DNA of 64,000 nt from Pseudomonas oryzihabitans. Lineage in GTDB: Bacteria; Pseudomonadota; Gammaproteobacteria; Pseudomonadales; Pseudomonadaceae. The notes below the pieces were generated by a model. It saw only the letters and a program-made list of their open reading frames with translations. It was not told the origin of the DNA and did not search any database. Below, in pieces: positions 9,280 to 18,743 of this stretch (the first letter of the stretch is position 1; each line of letters opens with the position of its first letter). The translations under genes and the position numbers were made by a program. The stretch lies in NCBI RefSeq assembly GCF_024652905.1, contig NZ_CP102428.1, positions 1,624,501 to 1,688,500 on the forward strand, written 5' to 3'.

Positions 9280-10785
9280 ATGGACCATCATGACGGCATC
9301 ACCCGTATCGAAACCTTCGGGGTCGAGCAGATTCCCGACCACGAACGCCATGCTACCCCCTTCGATCTCTTCCGCCTGATCTTCGGCGGTGCCAACACCT
9401 TCGCCACCGCCGTCCTGGGTAGTTTTCCGATCCTATTCGGCTTGTCGTTCCAGGCCGGGGTGCTGGCCATCGCAAGCGGGGTCCTGTGTGGCGCGCTGAT
9501 CCTGGCGCCCATGGGTCTGTTCGGCGCGCTCAACGGCACCAACAACGCCGTCTCCTCGGGCGCTCACTTCGGCGTGCATGGGCGTATCGTCGGCTCCTTT
9601 CTCTCCCTGCTCACCGCCATCGCCTTCTTCTCGCTGTCGGTGTGGAGTTCCGGCGACGCCCTGATAGGCGGGGCCCAGCGCCTGATCGGATTGCCGGAGA
9701 ACGCCCTGACCCTGGGCCTGGCCTACGGACTGTTCGCCATGTTGGTGCTGACGGTCTGCCTCTATGGCTTTCGCTTCATGCTGTGGGTCAACAAGATCGC
9801 CGTGATCAGTGCCAGCCTGCTGTTCCTGCTCGGCATCCCGGCCTTCGCCGGCAGCTTCGACGCCGCTTACGAAGGCACCCTGCAACTGGGCCAACCGGGC
9901 TTCTGGGCCGCCTTCATCGGCGCGGCGCTGGTGGCCATGAGCAATCCGGTGTCCTTTGGCGCCTTTCTCGGCGATTGGTCGCGCTACATTCCCCGGCAGA
10001 CGCCGCGCCGACGCATCCTGCTGGCGGTGATCGCGGCTCAGACCGCCACCCTGATTCCCTTCCTGTTCGGCCTGGCCACCGCCTCCCTGGTGGCGGTGCA
10101 GGCCCCCGCCTATATCGCGCAGAACAACTATGTGGGTGGCCTGCTGGCCATAAGCCCCACCTGGTACTTCCTGCCGGTGTGCCTGCTGGCGGTCATCGGT
10201 GGCCTGTCCACCGGCACCACGGCGCTCTATGGCACCGGCCTGGATCTCTCCAGCGTGCTGCCCCGGTTGTTGACCCGGGTGCGGGCGACCCTGCTGATCG
10301 GCCTGGCGGCCATCGCCTTCATCTTCATCGGGCGCTTCAGCTTCAACCTGGTGCAGAGCGTCTCAACCTTCGCGGTGCTGATCGTGACCTGCACCAGCCC
10401 CTGGATGGTGATCATGATCCTGGGCCTGCTGGTCCGCCGGGGCTTCTATTGCCCGGACGACCTCCAGGTGTTCACCCGTGGCCAGCGCGGTGGCCGCTAC
10501 TGGTTCCACCACGGCTGGAACTGGCGCGGCATGGGCGCCTGGATTCCCAGCGCCCTGCTCGGGCTGGCCTTCGTCAACCTGCCCGGCCAGTTCGTGGGCC
10601 CCCTGGGCGCGCTGGCCGGCGGCATCGACCTGAGCCTGCCCCTGGCCCTGGGCAGCGCCGCCCTGCTCTACCTGATTTTGCTCCTGCTGTTCCCGGAACC
10701 GGTTGCCGTCTATGGCCCGGCCGGTGCACGGCGCCCCAGACGCCGACGTGCCCGCGCAACACCTCCAGGCATCCGCGCCGCCTGA
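9280..10785 (+). CDS. NCS1-family purine/cytosine permease-like transporter
   Basis: A 501-residue inner-membrane protein with about 12 hydrophobic helices. I chose the ATG at 9280 (MDHHDGITRIETFGVEQIPD), because the upstream extension of the frame runs through the hairpin leader and lacks coding character. NCS1 signatures are visible: an N-terminal amphipathic segment before the first helix, GALNGTNNAVSSGAHFGVHG in the second region, and SFGAFLGDWSRYIPRQ. The family moves nucleobases, hydantoins and related compounds by cation symport. Its place after gbuA, as in PA1419, suggests uptake of a guanidino compound, but this is inference. Confidence 0.83.
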   Translation: MDHHDGITRIETFGVEQIPDHERHATPFDLFRLIFGGANTFATAVLGSFPILFGLSFQAGVLAIASGVLCGALILAPMGLFGALNGTNNAVSSGAHFGVHGRIVGSFLSLLTAIAFFSLSVWSSGDALIGGAQRLIGLPENALTLGLAYGLFAMLVLTVCLYGFRFMLWVNKIAVISASLLFLLGIPAFAGSFDAAYEGTLQLGQPGFWAAFIGAALVAMSNPVSFGAFLGDWSRYIPRQTPRRRILLAVIAAQTATLIPFLFGLATASLVAVQAPAYIAQNNYVGGLLAISPTWYFLPVCLLAVIGGLSTGTTALYGTGLDLSSVLPRLLTRVRATLLIGLAAIAFIFIGRFSFNLVQSVSTFAVLIVTCTSPWMVIMILGLLVRRGFYCPDDLQVFTRGQRGGRYWFHHGWNWRGMGAWIPSALLGLAFVNLPGQFVGPLGALAGGIDLSLPLALGSAALLYLILLLLFPEPVAVYGPAGARRPRRRRARATPPGIRAA

Positions 10786-10848
10786 TCCCGAACCCTGTCA
10801 TGGGGCCGGCGCGCCCGGCCTTGCTCAGCCCTACAAGAGATCCCGTCA

Positions 10849-12228
10849 ATGATCCTGGATATTTCCGTCGTCCTGGCCTATGCCCTGGCCATGTTGTTGC
10901 TCGGCTGGTACGGCATGCGCCGTGCCCGCAATCAGGAGGAATTCCTCGTCGCCGGCCGCAACCTCGGTCCGGCCTGCTACCTGGGCACCATGGCCGCCAC
11001 CGTGCTGGGGGGCGCCGCCACCGTGGGCACGGTGCGGCTGGGCTACGTCCATGGCCTGTCCGGCTTCTGGCTGTGCGCCATGCTGGGCGGCGGCATCCTG
11101 GTGCTCAACCTGTTTCTCGCCAAGCCACTGCTGAAGCTGCGCATCTATACCGTGACCCAGGTGCTGGAACGGCGCTACACGCCTCTGGCGCGCCAGGCCA
11201 GCGCCGCCATCATGTTCGTCTATGCGCTGATGCTCAGCGTGGTCTCGGTGCTGGCCATGGGCACGGTGATCCAGGTGCTGTTCGAGTTGCCGTTCTGGAG
11301 CGCCATTCTGCTCGGCGGCAGCGTGGTGGTGATCTATTCCAGCATCGGCGGCATGTGGTCGCTGACGCTGACCGATATCGTCCAGTTCGTCATCAAGACC
11401 GCGGGCCTGATGTTCGTGCTGCTGCCCATCTGCCTGACCCGGGTCGGTGGCTGGGACGCCCTGGTGGCCAAGCTGCCGGCCAGCGCCTTCGCCCTGACCA
11501 GCATTGGCTATGACACCATCCTCACCTACTTCCTGATCTACTTCTTCGGCATCCTGATCGGCCAGGACATCTGGCAGCGGGTCTTCACCGCGCGCAGTGA
11601 AGGCGTGGCGCGAGCGGCGGGCAGCCTGGCCGGCATCTATTGCGTACTCTATGGTCTGGTAGGCGCGCTGATCGGCATGTGCGCCCGGGTGCTGCTGCCG
11701 GACCTGGGCGATGCCAACAACGCCTTCGCCGCCATCGTCCGCAGTACCCTGCCGGACGGCATCCGCGGCCTGGTGATCGCCGCCGCCCTGGCGGCCATGA
11801 TGTCCACCGCCAGTGCCGGACTGTTGGCGGCCTCCACTACCCTGACCGAGGACCTCCTGCCCCGGCTGCGTGGCGGCAAGGCCTCGACCCTGGGCATGGC
11901 ACGTGGTTTCACCCTGCTGACCGGCCTGGCCGTGCTCGCCGTCGCCTTACTGGTGAATGACGTCATCGGCGCCCTGACCCTGGCCTACAACCTGCTGGTG
12001 GGCGGCATCCTGGTGCCGTTGCTCGGTGCCATCCTCTGGCCGCGCGCGACCACGGCCGGAGCGCTGGCGAGCATGCTGCTGGGCTCGATCGCGGCCATCG
12101 TCTTCATGCTCAAGGACGGCCTGGAGGCGAATACGCCGATCTATTTCAGCCTCGGCCTGAGTCTGGTCAGCTTCGTGCTGGTGAGTCTGCTCACGGCACG
12201 TACCCAGGTGGCGCCGCGGCCTGCCTGA
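10849..12228 (+). CDS. Sodium:solute symporter (SSS family)
   Basis: A 459-residue polytopic membrane protein with about 12-13 helices of the SSS family (LeuT fold), which couples sodium influx to uptake of organic solutes. Family segments include the helix 1 region LLLGWYGMRRARNQEEFLVA, AATVLGGAATVGTVRLGY, and helix 8 AAALAAMMSTASAGLLAAST, where the sodium-binding serines lie. It follows the NCS1 gene by 63 bases, and the pair is conserved beside gbuA in P. aeruginosa (PA1419-PA1418). The substrate is unknown; a guanidino acid is plausible from context. Confidence 0.86.
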   Translation: MILDISVVLAYALAMLLLGWYGMRRARNQEEFLVAGRNLGPACYLGTMAATVLGGAATVGTVRLGYVHGLSGFWLCAMLGGGILVLNLFLAKPLLKLRIYTVTQVLERRYTPLARQASAAIMFVYALMLSVVSVLAMGTVIQVLFELPFWSAILLGGSVVVIYSSIGGMWSLTLTDIVQFVIKTAGLMFVLLPICLTRVGGWDALVAKLPASAFALTSIGYDTILTYFLIYFFGILIGQDIWQRVFTARSEGVARAAGSLAGIYCVLYGLVGALIGMCARVLLPDLGDANNAFAAIVRSTLPDGIRGLVIAAALAAMMSTASAGLLAASTTLTEDLLPRLRGGKASTLGMARGFTLLTGLAVLAVALLVNDVIGALTLAYNLLVGGILVPLLGAILWPRATTAGALASMLLGSIAAIVFMLKDGLEANTPIYFSLGLSLVSFVLVSLLTARTQVAPRPA

Positions 12229-12246
12229 CCGGCCGCTGCTGCTGCG

Positions 12247-12267
12247 CGAGCGCCATGACGAGGCGCT
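12247..12267. terminator. Hairpin between convergent genes
   Basis: GAGCGCC-N7-GGCGCTC is a perfect 7-base stem in the short gap between the SSS gene and the convergent P450 gene. There is no T-tract, so a terminator role is only likely by position. Confidence 0.4.
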
Positions 12268-12284
12268 CCGACCCCCGGAGCAAG

Positions 12285-13547
12285 CTAGGCCACCGAACTG
12301 CGGGTGCGCTGCACCGCCTGGACCTCGCTCAGGATCAGGCCGCTGGCGGGGCGCATCGGCATCCGCGCCAGATCGATGCGCAGATCCTGGGTTGGCACCT
12401 GGTAGGTCATGTCCTGCAGCAGCAGGCGCAGGGCGGAGGTCATGAGCGCCAGGGCGATGCCTTCGCCCGGACAGCGGTGCTGATGGGCCACATCGCCGCC
12501 GCCCTGGGGTACGAAGGCGGCGGCCGGGATCGCCTCGGCGACAAAGCGCGTGGGCTCGAACACCTCGGGACGCTCCCAGCTGCGCGGATCGCGATTGGTG
12601 CCATAGAGATCCAGCAGGACGCGGGTGCCGCGGCGGAAGGCGACGCCGTGCCATTCGAAGGTTTCCCGTACTCGCGCCACGGTGAAGGGAAAGAAGGCGT
12701 AGAAGCGTCGCACCTCCTGGGCGAAAGGCAACCGGGCGGCGGGATCGGCCCGCAACCGTTCGCGCCAGGCCGGTTGCTTGTAAAGCGCCAGGGCGGCAAA
12801 GGTGGAAAAGCGTGCTACGGCCACCGTTGGCCGCAGCACATTGAGCAGCTCCACCGCGGCCACCCGTGGCGACAACGGCTGACCATCCGGCTCCCGGTGC
12901 TGCGCGATCAGCGCCAGGGCGCTGCCAGTCGGTGCCGGCTGCTTGCGGGCCTGCTCGACCTGCCCGCCAAGCCAGCGCTCCAGCCGCCGACGTGCCCGGC
13001 GAGCGCCCAGGTTGGCCAGGCCTGGGCTGCCGGCGCCTTCGAGCAGCGCGACCAGGTCGGCACAGCGCTGCCCCTCCTCTTCCGGGGCCAGGGTGACGCC
13101 CGCCCAGTCGCAGACCGCGCGGGTATAGAGGCGATGCAATTCGTCCAGCAGGATGATCTCTCCGCGGCTCTGCCAGCTGGGCAGCCTGGCGCGCCACTCC
13201 CGTTCCACCCGGGTGATCAAGGCCTCCACCCGCGCCGGCCGGGTAATCTCAAGGAAGAGCGCCTTGCGCTGGCGGTGAGCCGCACCATCCAGGCCCTGGA
13301 CGCCGCCTTCGCCGAACAGTGTCTGGCGCAGTGACCGGGGCGCGGCATCCACTCGGGTGAAACGTTCCTCACGATAGAAGAGCTCCACCGCCGCCTGGCC
13401 ACGCAGACAGAGGATGGGCTGCAGGAACAGCCGGGTGGCGAAGACATCGCTATCCAGGCGATCGCAGCGATTGCTGATGAAGGCATAGCCTTCGCGCAAC
13501 AGTGCCAGGCTCGAATCGAAAGCCGAGAGCGGTGGCAGGATGGACAT
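12285..13547 (-). CDS. CYP152-type cytochrome P450 fatty-acid peroxygenase
   Basis: The 420-residue protein matches CYP152 P450s (BS-beta, SP-alpha, OleT), which use H2O2 rather than a redox partner to hydroxylate or decarboxylate fatty acids. Diagnostic features are the Arg239-Pro240 pair in LLNVLRPTVAVARF, replacing the usual acid-alcohol pair of the I helix and binding the fatty-acid carboxylate, and the haem loop FVPQGGGDVAHQHRCPGEG with Cys359. The position matching His85 of OleT and Gln85 of BS-beta is Gln84 (GVQGLDG), which points to a hydroxylase rather than a terminal-alkene-forming decarboxylase. The start at 13547 has a GGAG site. The gene stands alone, divergent from the YjdF-like gene. 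Confidence 0.9.
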   Translation of the reverse strand: MSILPPLSAFDSSLALLREGYAFISNRCDRLDSDVFATRLFLQPILCLRGQAAVELFYREERFTRVDAAPRSLRQTLFGEGGVQGLDGAAHRQRKALFLEITRPARVEALITRVEREWRARLPSWQSRGEIILLDELHRLYTRAVCDWAGVTLAPEEEGQRCADLVALLEGAGSPGLANLGARRARRRLERWLGGQVEQARKQPAPTGSALALIAQHREPDGQPLSPRVAAVELLNVLRPTVAVARFSTFAALALYKQPAWRERLRADPAARLPFAQEVRRFYAFFPFTVARVRETFEWHGVAFRRGTRVLLDLYGTNRDPRSWERPEVFEPTRFVAEAIPAAAFVPQGGGDVAHQHRCPGEGIALALMTSALRLLLQDMTYQVPTQDLRIDLARMPMRPASGLILSEVQAVQRTRSSVA

Positions 13548-13746
13548 CGAGAGCTCCAGGGGAGGGAAAGGTCCTGCCCGTGGGACCGCGGGCAAGCGGC
13601 GCCGGTGCCTCCGCTGCGCTTGCTGTTTTTGCAGCGACGCCGCGACGATATCGGGTCGCCGCATTCGAACGCTGGCGGTCGAGCGGAGGTCCACGCAGCA
13701 GGGGCCGTCGTCGCGACGCTCCGCATTCCGGACAAGGCTCTCGCGT

Positions 13747-14400
13747 TTGAACCCCACCCGCTGTTCCCGTCTGCAACTCCTTCTTCTGCTGACCCTGGCC
13801 GTCCTTACCCTGGCGCTCGGCTGGTCCCCCTTGGACCGTTTCACCTGGACGATCGAGCAGCTACTGGTGATCATCGCCGTGCTGGGCGTGGCCCTGGTCC
13901 AGCGACGGCTTCGGCTGTCGGCCAGCGCCAGCCTGCAACTCTTCGGCTTTCTGGTGCTGCACCAGATCGGCGCCCACTACACCTATTCCCGGGTGCCCTA
14001 CGACGACGCCTGGCAGGCCCTGATCGGTTACCGGCTGACCGAGGTCCTGGATCTGCAGCGCAACCACTACGACCGGCTGGTCCACCTCGCCTATGGCCTG
14101 CTGTTGGCCCGGCCAATTCGGGAAGTGGTCCAGGGCCTGACCGGGCTGCGCGGCTGGCGGAGCGCCTATGTGGCCCTGGAATTCATCCTGGCCTCCTCAG
14201 CCGGTTACGAATTGATGGAATGGCTGGGCGCCGATCTGCTGGCGGGCGACGCCGCGGAAGCCTTCGTCGGCGCCCAGGGCGACCCCTGGGACGCGCAAAA
14301 GGACATGGCCCTGGCCTTCGTTGGCGCCCTGCTGTCGCTGGTCTGCCGCCATGGCTGGCCCGGTCGCCGCGGGACCGGCCATGGCGCTGACTCGCGCTAG
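13747..14400 (+). CDS. DUF2238 (YjdF-like) membrane protein
   Basis: The likely product is 217 residues from a TTG at 13747, preceded by AAGG 9 bases upstream. The frame is open back to an ATG at 13540, but that would overlap the divergent P450 start and read through non-coding-looking arginine-rich sequence. About six hydrophobic helices are present. Family signatures are IGAHYTYSRVPYDDAW, NHYDRLVHLAYGLL and GDPWDAQKDMALAFVGALL, which match the DUF2238/YjdF family of unknown function. Its stop codon shares the bases CTAG (14397-14400) with the stop of the convergent dihydroxyacetone kinase gene. Confidence 0.78.
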   Translation: MNPTRCSRLQLLLLLTLAVLTLALGWSPLDRFTWTIEQLLVIIAVLGVALVQRRLRLSASASLQLFGFLVLHQIGAHYTYSRVPYDDAWQALIGYRLTEVLDLQRNHYDRLVHLAYGLLLARPIREVVQGLTGLRGWRSAYVALEFILASSAGYELMEWLGADLLAGDAAEAFVGAQGDPWDAQKDMALAFVGALLSLVCRHGWPGRRGTGHGADSR

Positions 14401-16091
14401 CGGGCGATCACGGGTTCCAGGGCTTCCAGCCAGCAGACCACCGCCACGGCGCCGCCATCGGGAATGCCGCGGGCCCGTTCGCCCAGGTAACTGGCGCGAC
14501 CCTGGGCCGGTAGCATCTCGGCGGTAGCCGCGGCGCCCTCGCGAGCGGCAGCGAGGGCCGTGGCAAAGGCCTGCGCCGGGCTGGCACCAGCCCGGGCACC
14601 GGCCAGCAGGGCATCCGCTGCCGGTCGCAAGGCATCGAGCATGGTGCGCTGGCCCGGTTGGGCGCCGCCGAGTTCGGCAAGGGCCTGGACGCCGCCATCG
14701 AACGCCTCGGCCCATTGGGCCAGCGTGGGTCGCTCCACCCCGTCCAGCACCTGGGCGGCGCGGACCAGGGCGCAGGCGTAGAAGGGTCCGGAGCTGCCGC
14801 CGATGGCGCGGCGCAGAGCCTGCCCCATGGCCGCCAGGGCACTGGCCGGGGCGTACCAGGCGCTGGCTGGCAAGGCACGCAGCGCCTCGGCGCCACGGGC
14901 CAGGCTGGTGCCCAGATCGCCATCCCCGGCGCGGCTGTCCAGGTCGGTGAGGCGAGCTTCGTTGGCCAGCAGGCTGGCGATGACCGCATCTGCCGCCGCC
15001 TGCAGACGCTCGGCCAGGGGACCAGGGGTGCATGGGGTTGTTTCGGCTACCGCCGCAGGTGCGGACAACAGCGTGGGTGCCGCCGGTACCTGGCCAGAGC
15101 CCGGCCAGGCGCGGGCCAGGGTCGGCGCATCGAACAGCGCCAGGCGCACCTCATCCACCGGTAGCAGCGACAGCGAACAGCCGGGCATGTCCAGGGCGCT
15201 GAGAAAGGTGCCGGTCCAGGCCCGCGCCACCACCAGGCCGCGCTGACGCAACTGGAGCAGTGTCGCCCGCGCCATCAGCGCGAGTTCCAGCGGCGGCGTC
15301 GCGCCCAGGCCATTGACCAGCAGCGCCAGGCGCGTCCCCCTGGCGTAGCCGCCGTCTTCGATGAGGGTATCCAGCAGCCGCGCCACGGTGGCATCGGCGC
15401 CCAGCCAGGGGCCGCGCTCGACGCCCTGCTCGCCATGGATGCCGAGGCCCCACTCCACCTCGTCCTCCGCCAGCTGGAAGCCTGGGTGCCCTACCGCCGG
15501 TACCGTGCAGGCGCCCAGGGCGACACCCATGCTGCGCAGTTCGGCACTCGCAGCGCGGGCCAGGCTGGCCACCTCCGCCAGCGACCGTCCGGCTGCGGCC
15601 GCCGCGCCGGCAAGCTTGTGGATCAGCACGGTGCCGGCGATGCCGCGGCGCCGCTCCGGAGCCACGGTATGGCGCAGGGCGGCGTCGTCGGCCACCAGTA
15701 CCGTCTCGACCGGAATGCCCTCGCTGCGCGCCAGTTCCGCGGCCAGGCCGAAGTTGAGACGATCACCGGTGTAGTTCTTGACCACCAGCAGCGCCCCGGC
15801 GGGCCCGGCGACCGCCCGGATCGCGGCCAATACGGCATCCACGCTGGGCGAGGTAAAGACGTCACCAGCCACCGCGGCGGTCAGCATTCCGTCCCCGACG
15901 TAGCCGGCATGGGCCGGCTCGTGGCCGCTGCCACCGCCGGAAATCACCGCCACCGGGCGTTCGGCGGCGGCCAGGGGCTGGCGCAGGATGACCTGTTCCT
16001 CGGCCAGCAGGGCCAGGCCGGGATCCAGGCTGACGAGACCTTCGAGCAGTTCGCGAACCACCGCGGTGGGGCTATTGATCAGCTTCTTCAT
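14397..16091 (-). CDS. Dihydroxyacetone kinase, fused DhaK-DhaL
   Basis: The 564-residue protein is an ATP-dependent dihydroxyacetone kinase with both domains in one chain. The DhaK domain (about 1-330) has [15 protein letters not shown], and His219 in [10 protein letters not shown] is the residue that covalently holds the substrate as a hemiaminal. A Pro/Ala linker leads to the DhaL nucleotide domain (about 365-564) with the metal-binding [10 protein letters not shown] motif. It phosphorylates dihydroxyacetone (or glyceraldehyde) to a triose phosphate in the cytoplasm. No DhaM phosphotransferase partner is nearby, consistent with ATP use. The ATG at 16091 has a GGAG site. Substrate could also be a related ketose such as an erythrulose. 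Confidence 0.9.
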   Translation of the reverse strand: MKKLINSPTAVVRELLEGLVSLDPGLALLAEEQVILRQPLAAAERPVAVISGGGSGHEPAHAGYVGDGMLTAAVAGDVFTSPSVDAVLAAIRAVAGPAGALLVVKNYTGDRLNFGLAAELARSEGIPVETVLVADDAALRHTVAPERRRGIAGTVLIHKLAGAAAAAGRSLAEVASLARAASAELRSMGVALGACTVPAVGHPGFQLAEDEVEWGLGIHGEQGVERGPWLGADATVARLLDTLIEDGGYARGTRLALLVNGLGATPPLELALMARATLLQLRQRGLVVARAWTGTFLSALDMPGCSLSLLPVDEVRLALFDAPTLARAWPGSGQVPAAPTLLSAPAAVAETTPCTPGPLAERLQAAADAVIASLLANEARLTDLDSRAGDGDLGTSLARGAEALRALPASAWYAPASALAAMGQALRRAIGGSSGPFYACALVRAAQVLDGVERPTLAQWAEAFDGGVQALAELGGAQPGQRTMLDALRPAADALLAGARAGASPAQAFATALAAAREGAAATAEMLPAQGRASYLGERARGIPDGGAVAVVCWLEALEPVIAR

Positions 16092-16304
16092 CGGGCACTC
16101 CTGAGGGCGAGAGGTCGCCGCAGTATGGCACGGGGTCCCGAAGGTGCCTGGCGACGGCCTGAACGTCCCGCCCGTCCGAGCGCAACGGCCTTCCGCCGGA
16201 CCGGGACGGCGGGCTATCGTTGGCGTGGGAAGCTTTTCACGACCGGGATGTCTCACGCTGTTAGCCAGCCGCTCCCTGTCGAGCGCCCCCCATCGAGGTC
16301 CGTC

Positions 16305-17315
16305 ATGCCGATCAAGATCGTTCCGCGCTCTGCCTGTCGTGGGTCGGAGATCACTCCCGAAGCCGTCTACCTGTCCCGGCGCCAGTTGCTCGGTGCCAGC
16401 GGCGCCCTGCTTGCCGGCGCCGCCCTGCCCGGCTGGGCCCTGGCCGCCGCCTCCAGCTACGGCGACGTCGAAGCCGCCAAGGGCCCGGACTGGTTCGAGC
16501 GCAAGCTGCCGGATACCCGCTGGCAGGCGGCCACGGTCAAGGGCGAAGACATCACGCCCTTCAAGGACGCCACCCACTACAACAACTTCTACGAATTCGG
16601 GCCGGACAAGAGCGATCCCGCGGCCCATGCCGGCCAGCTGCCGACCCAACCCTGGAGCGTGGTGGTCGACGGCGAGGTGGGCAAGCCAGGCACCTACGGC
16701 CTGGAAGACCTCTTCGGCCCCGACACCCTGGAAGAGCGCATCTATCGCATGAGATGCGTCGAGGCCTGGTCCATGGTCATTCCCTGGCTGGGCTTTCCGC
16801 TGGCCAGCCTGCTCAAGCGCGTCGAGCCCACCGGCAAGGCCCGCTACGTGAGGTTCGAGACGCTCAAGGATCCACAGCACATGCCCGGCATGAACTCCAG
16901 CTTCGCCCTGCTGGACTGGCCCTATGTCGAAGGCCTGCGCCTGGACGAGGCCATGCATCCGCTGACGCTGATGACGGTAGGCATGTACGGCCGGGTGCTG
17001 CCCAACCAGAACGGCGCGCCGCTACGCTTGATCGTGCCCTGGAAATACGGCTTCAAGGGCATCAAGTCGATCGTGCGGATCAGCCTGGTGGAAGAACAGC
17101 CGCGCACCACCTGGCAGGGCATGGCACCCAACGAGTACGGCTTCTATGCCAACGTCAATCCGGAAGTGGACCACCCGCGCTGGAGCCAGGCCCGCGAACG
17201 GCGCCTGCCCAGCGGTCTGTTCAGCCCCAACGTGCGGCCGACCCTGATGTTCAACGGCTATGGCGAGGAAGTGGCCTCGCTCTACAGCGGCATGGATCTG
17301 CGGAGAAACTACTGA
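16305..17315 (+). CDS. msrP: Periplasmic methionine sulfoxide reductase catalytic subunit MsrP
   Basis: MsrP (YedY) is a molybdopterin enzyme that repairs oxidised methionines in periplasmic proteins, receiving electrons from MsrQ. The 336-residue protein has a twin-arginine export signal (SRRQLLG at 24-30 followed by a hydrophobic stretch). Cys151 in [12 protein letters not shown] is the molybdenum ligand. Other family segments are [15 protein letters not shown] and [15 protein letters not shown]. The ATG at 16305 has a GAGG site and excludes an untranslated upstream extension of the frame. Its TGA overlaps the msrQ ATG (TGATG), so the two are translationally coupled. Confidence 0.95.
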   Translation: MPIKIVPRSACRGSEITPEAVYLSRRQLLGASGALLAGAALPGWALAAASSYGDVEAAKGPDWFERKLPDTRWQAATVKGEDITPFKDATHYNNFYEFGPDKSDPAAHAGQLPTQPWSVVVDGEVGKPGTYGLEDLFGPDTLEERIYRMRCVEAWSMVIPWLGFPLASLLKRVEPTGKARYVRFETLKDPQHMPGMNSSFALLDWPYVEGLRLDEAMHPLTLMTVGMYGRVLPNQNGAPLRLIVPWKYGFKGIKSIVRISLVEEQPRTTWQGMAPNEYGFYANVNPEVDHPRWSQARERRLPSGLFSPNVRPTLMFNGYGEEVASLYSGMDLRRNY

Positions 17316-17926
17316 TGGGCTTGCTGCTCTGGCGGGTCGCGGTGTTCATCGCCGCGCTCTGCCCGCCGCTGTGGTGGCTGTACCAGGCCTGGATCTTCGC
17401 CCTCGGTCCGGATCCGGGCAAGGCACTGGTGGACAAGCTGGGCACCGGCGCCCTGGTGCTGCTGTTGCTGACCCTCAGCCTGACCCCGCTGTCGCGCCTC
17501 ACCCGCTGGAAGCTCTGGCCGGTGATCCGCCGTCAGCTCGGCCTCTGGACCTTCACCTACGCCCTGTTGCACTTCCTGGGCTACCTGGCTTTCGTCCTGG
17601 GCTTCGACCTGTCGCAACTGGGGGTGGAATTGCAGCGCCGGCCCTACATCATCGTCGGCGCCGCGGCCCTGCTGATCCTGTTGACCCTGGCCGTCACTTC
17701 CAACCGCCCCGCCATGCGCCGCCTGGGCAAGCGCTGGAAGGAACTGCATCGGCTGGCCTACCTGGTGCTGGGCCTGGGGCTCTTGCACTATCTCTGGATC
17801 GTGCGCTCGGATCTCGAAGAGTGGTCGATCTACGCAGCCATCGGCGCCGCCTTGCTGGCCTTCCGCCTGGTGGACGGCTGGCGGCGCAAGAAACGCAGTC
17901 ATTCGGCAGCCAACCCGGCTCGTTGA
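17315..17926 (+). CDS. msrQ: Haem-binding membrane subunit MsrQ
   Basis: MsrQ (YedZ) is an inner-membrane b-type haem protein that passes electrons from the respiratory chain to MsrP. The 203-residue product has about six hydrophobic helices, with histidines in segments [23 protein letters not shown] and GLLHYLWIV that match the haem-ligand positions of the family. It starts at the ATG overlapping the msrP stop and ends just before two hairpins. Confidence 0.94.
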   Translation: MGLLLWRVAVFIAALCPPLWWLYQAWIFALGPDPGKALVDKLGTGALVLLLLTLSLTPLSRLTRWKLWPVIRRQLGLWTFTYALLHFLGYLAFVLGFDLSQLGVELQRRPYIIVGAAALLILLTLAVTSNRPAMRRLGKRWKELHRLAYLVLGLGLLHYLWIVRSDLEEWSIYAAIGAALLAFRLVDGWRRKKRSHSAANPAR

Positions 17927-17933
17927 TTACCAC

Positions 17934-17970
17934 CGCTGAAGCAGAGAGGTGAATCCCCTCTGCTTCAGCG
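17934..17970. terminator. Long hairpin downstream of msrQ
   Basis: CGCTGAAGCAGAG pairs perfectly with CTCTGCTTCAGCG over a short loop, 8 bases past the msrQ stop. There is no immediate T-tract on the plus strand, so it may act as an mRNA 3' stabiliser or a partial terminator. Confidence 0.55.
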
Positions 17971-17974
17971 CTAT

Positions 17975-18051
17975 AGGGGTGGTATTAAAAAAGGCTACCA
18001 GGGAATACCTTGGGCCGGCAAGATCCGGCACAGGGGTGGTATAAAAAAGGC
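17975..18051. repeat. Direct repeat pair of about 20 bases
   Basis: AGGGGTGGTATTAAAAAAGG at 17975-17994 recurs as AGGGGTGGTATAAAAAAGGC at 18032-18051, 57 bases apart. The second copy runs into the terminator at 18045-18077. The first may be a decayed duplicate of that terminator edge. Confidence 0.6.
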
Positions 18052-18077
18052 CTGGCGCCATGGGAGCCAGGCCTTTT
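18045..18077. terminator. Rho-independent terminator between convergent genes
   Basis: AAAAGGCCTGGC pairs with GCCAGGCCTTTT over a 9-base loop. The A-tract and T-tract allow termination of msrPQ and of the convergent START-domain gene. Confidence 0.9.
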
Positions 18078-18093
18078 GCCTAGAGACGCCGGA

Positions 18094-18693
18094 TCAGCGC
18101 TGCGCGGCCTGGCGCAGACCCTTCAGGGTGTTGAGCGGGGCATCCACCACGAAACTGTTGGCCAGCCAGGACGGCACGTTGCCACCGGGCTCGCTCTGGG
18201 CCTCGTAGGTCACTTCCGAGCCACCGTTCTTCGGCACCACGCGCCACTGGCCCTGGAAGCTCGCCACCCGCACATAGCCATCGGCGGCAGGACGATAGTC
18301 GGGCTGGCCTTCGAGGGTGCGGGTGAAGCCGCCGTCGGGGGTCTTCTGCTCGGTGATATGCAAGACCACGTCGCGCGCGGTCACCGGCCAGGGCATCTCG
18401 ATGCGCATGTAGGTCCAGGCCTGGTTGTCCTGCCGCTTGAGCACCTGCAGCGACTGGCAACGGAAGATCCATTTGCAGGAGCCCACCGGATCGTCCTGCA
18501 GCTTGGCGATGGTGGCTGGATCGGCCTTGATCTGGACCACGCCGCGATAGGCCTTGTACTTGGAGCCAGCGACGGCGCGGGTATAGACCTGGATACCGTC
18601 TTCCTGCTTGGCGAGTTGCCAGTCTTCGGCCTGGGCCAGACCAGTGGCGACGAGCAGGGTCAGGGCGAGGATGGAGCGAAGCGGCTTGTGCAT
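18094..18693 (-). CDS. Exported START-domain protein
   Basis: The 199-residue protein has a signal peptide (MHKPLRSILALTLLVATGLAQA, cleavage near residue 22). The remainder resembles a bacterial START/Bet v1-like lipid-binding fold: EDWQLAKQEDGIQVYTRAV, YRGVVQIKADPATIAKL, and WPVTARDVVLHI. It should be periplasmic and bind a hydrophobic ligand, but the ligand is unknown. The gene is transcribed alone toward a strong terminator shared with msrPQ. Confidence 0.8.
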   Translation of the reverse strand: MHKPLRSILALTLLVATGLAQAEDWQLAKQEDGIQVYTRAVAGSKYKAYRGVVQIKADPATIAKLQDDPVGSCKWIFRCQSLQVLKRQDNQAWTYMRIEMPWPVTARDVVLHITEQKTPDGGFTRTLEGQPDYRPAADGYVRVASFQGQWRVVPKNGGSEVTYEAQSEPGGNVPSWLANSFVVDAPLNTLKGLRQAAQR

Positions 18694-18743
18694 GGGACGT
18701 CCCTTGTTGTTGTGATTGTCGGAGAGCGCAGTTCAGAACCGGA

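Noticed and set aside
13540-13746. ATG start at 13540 for the YjdF-like gene
   Set aside because: It would overlap the divergent P450 start, and the extra 69 residues are arginine-rich noise unlike the family; the TTG at 13747 fits the family length.
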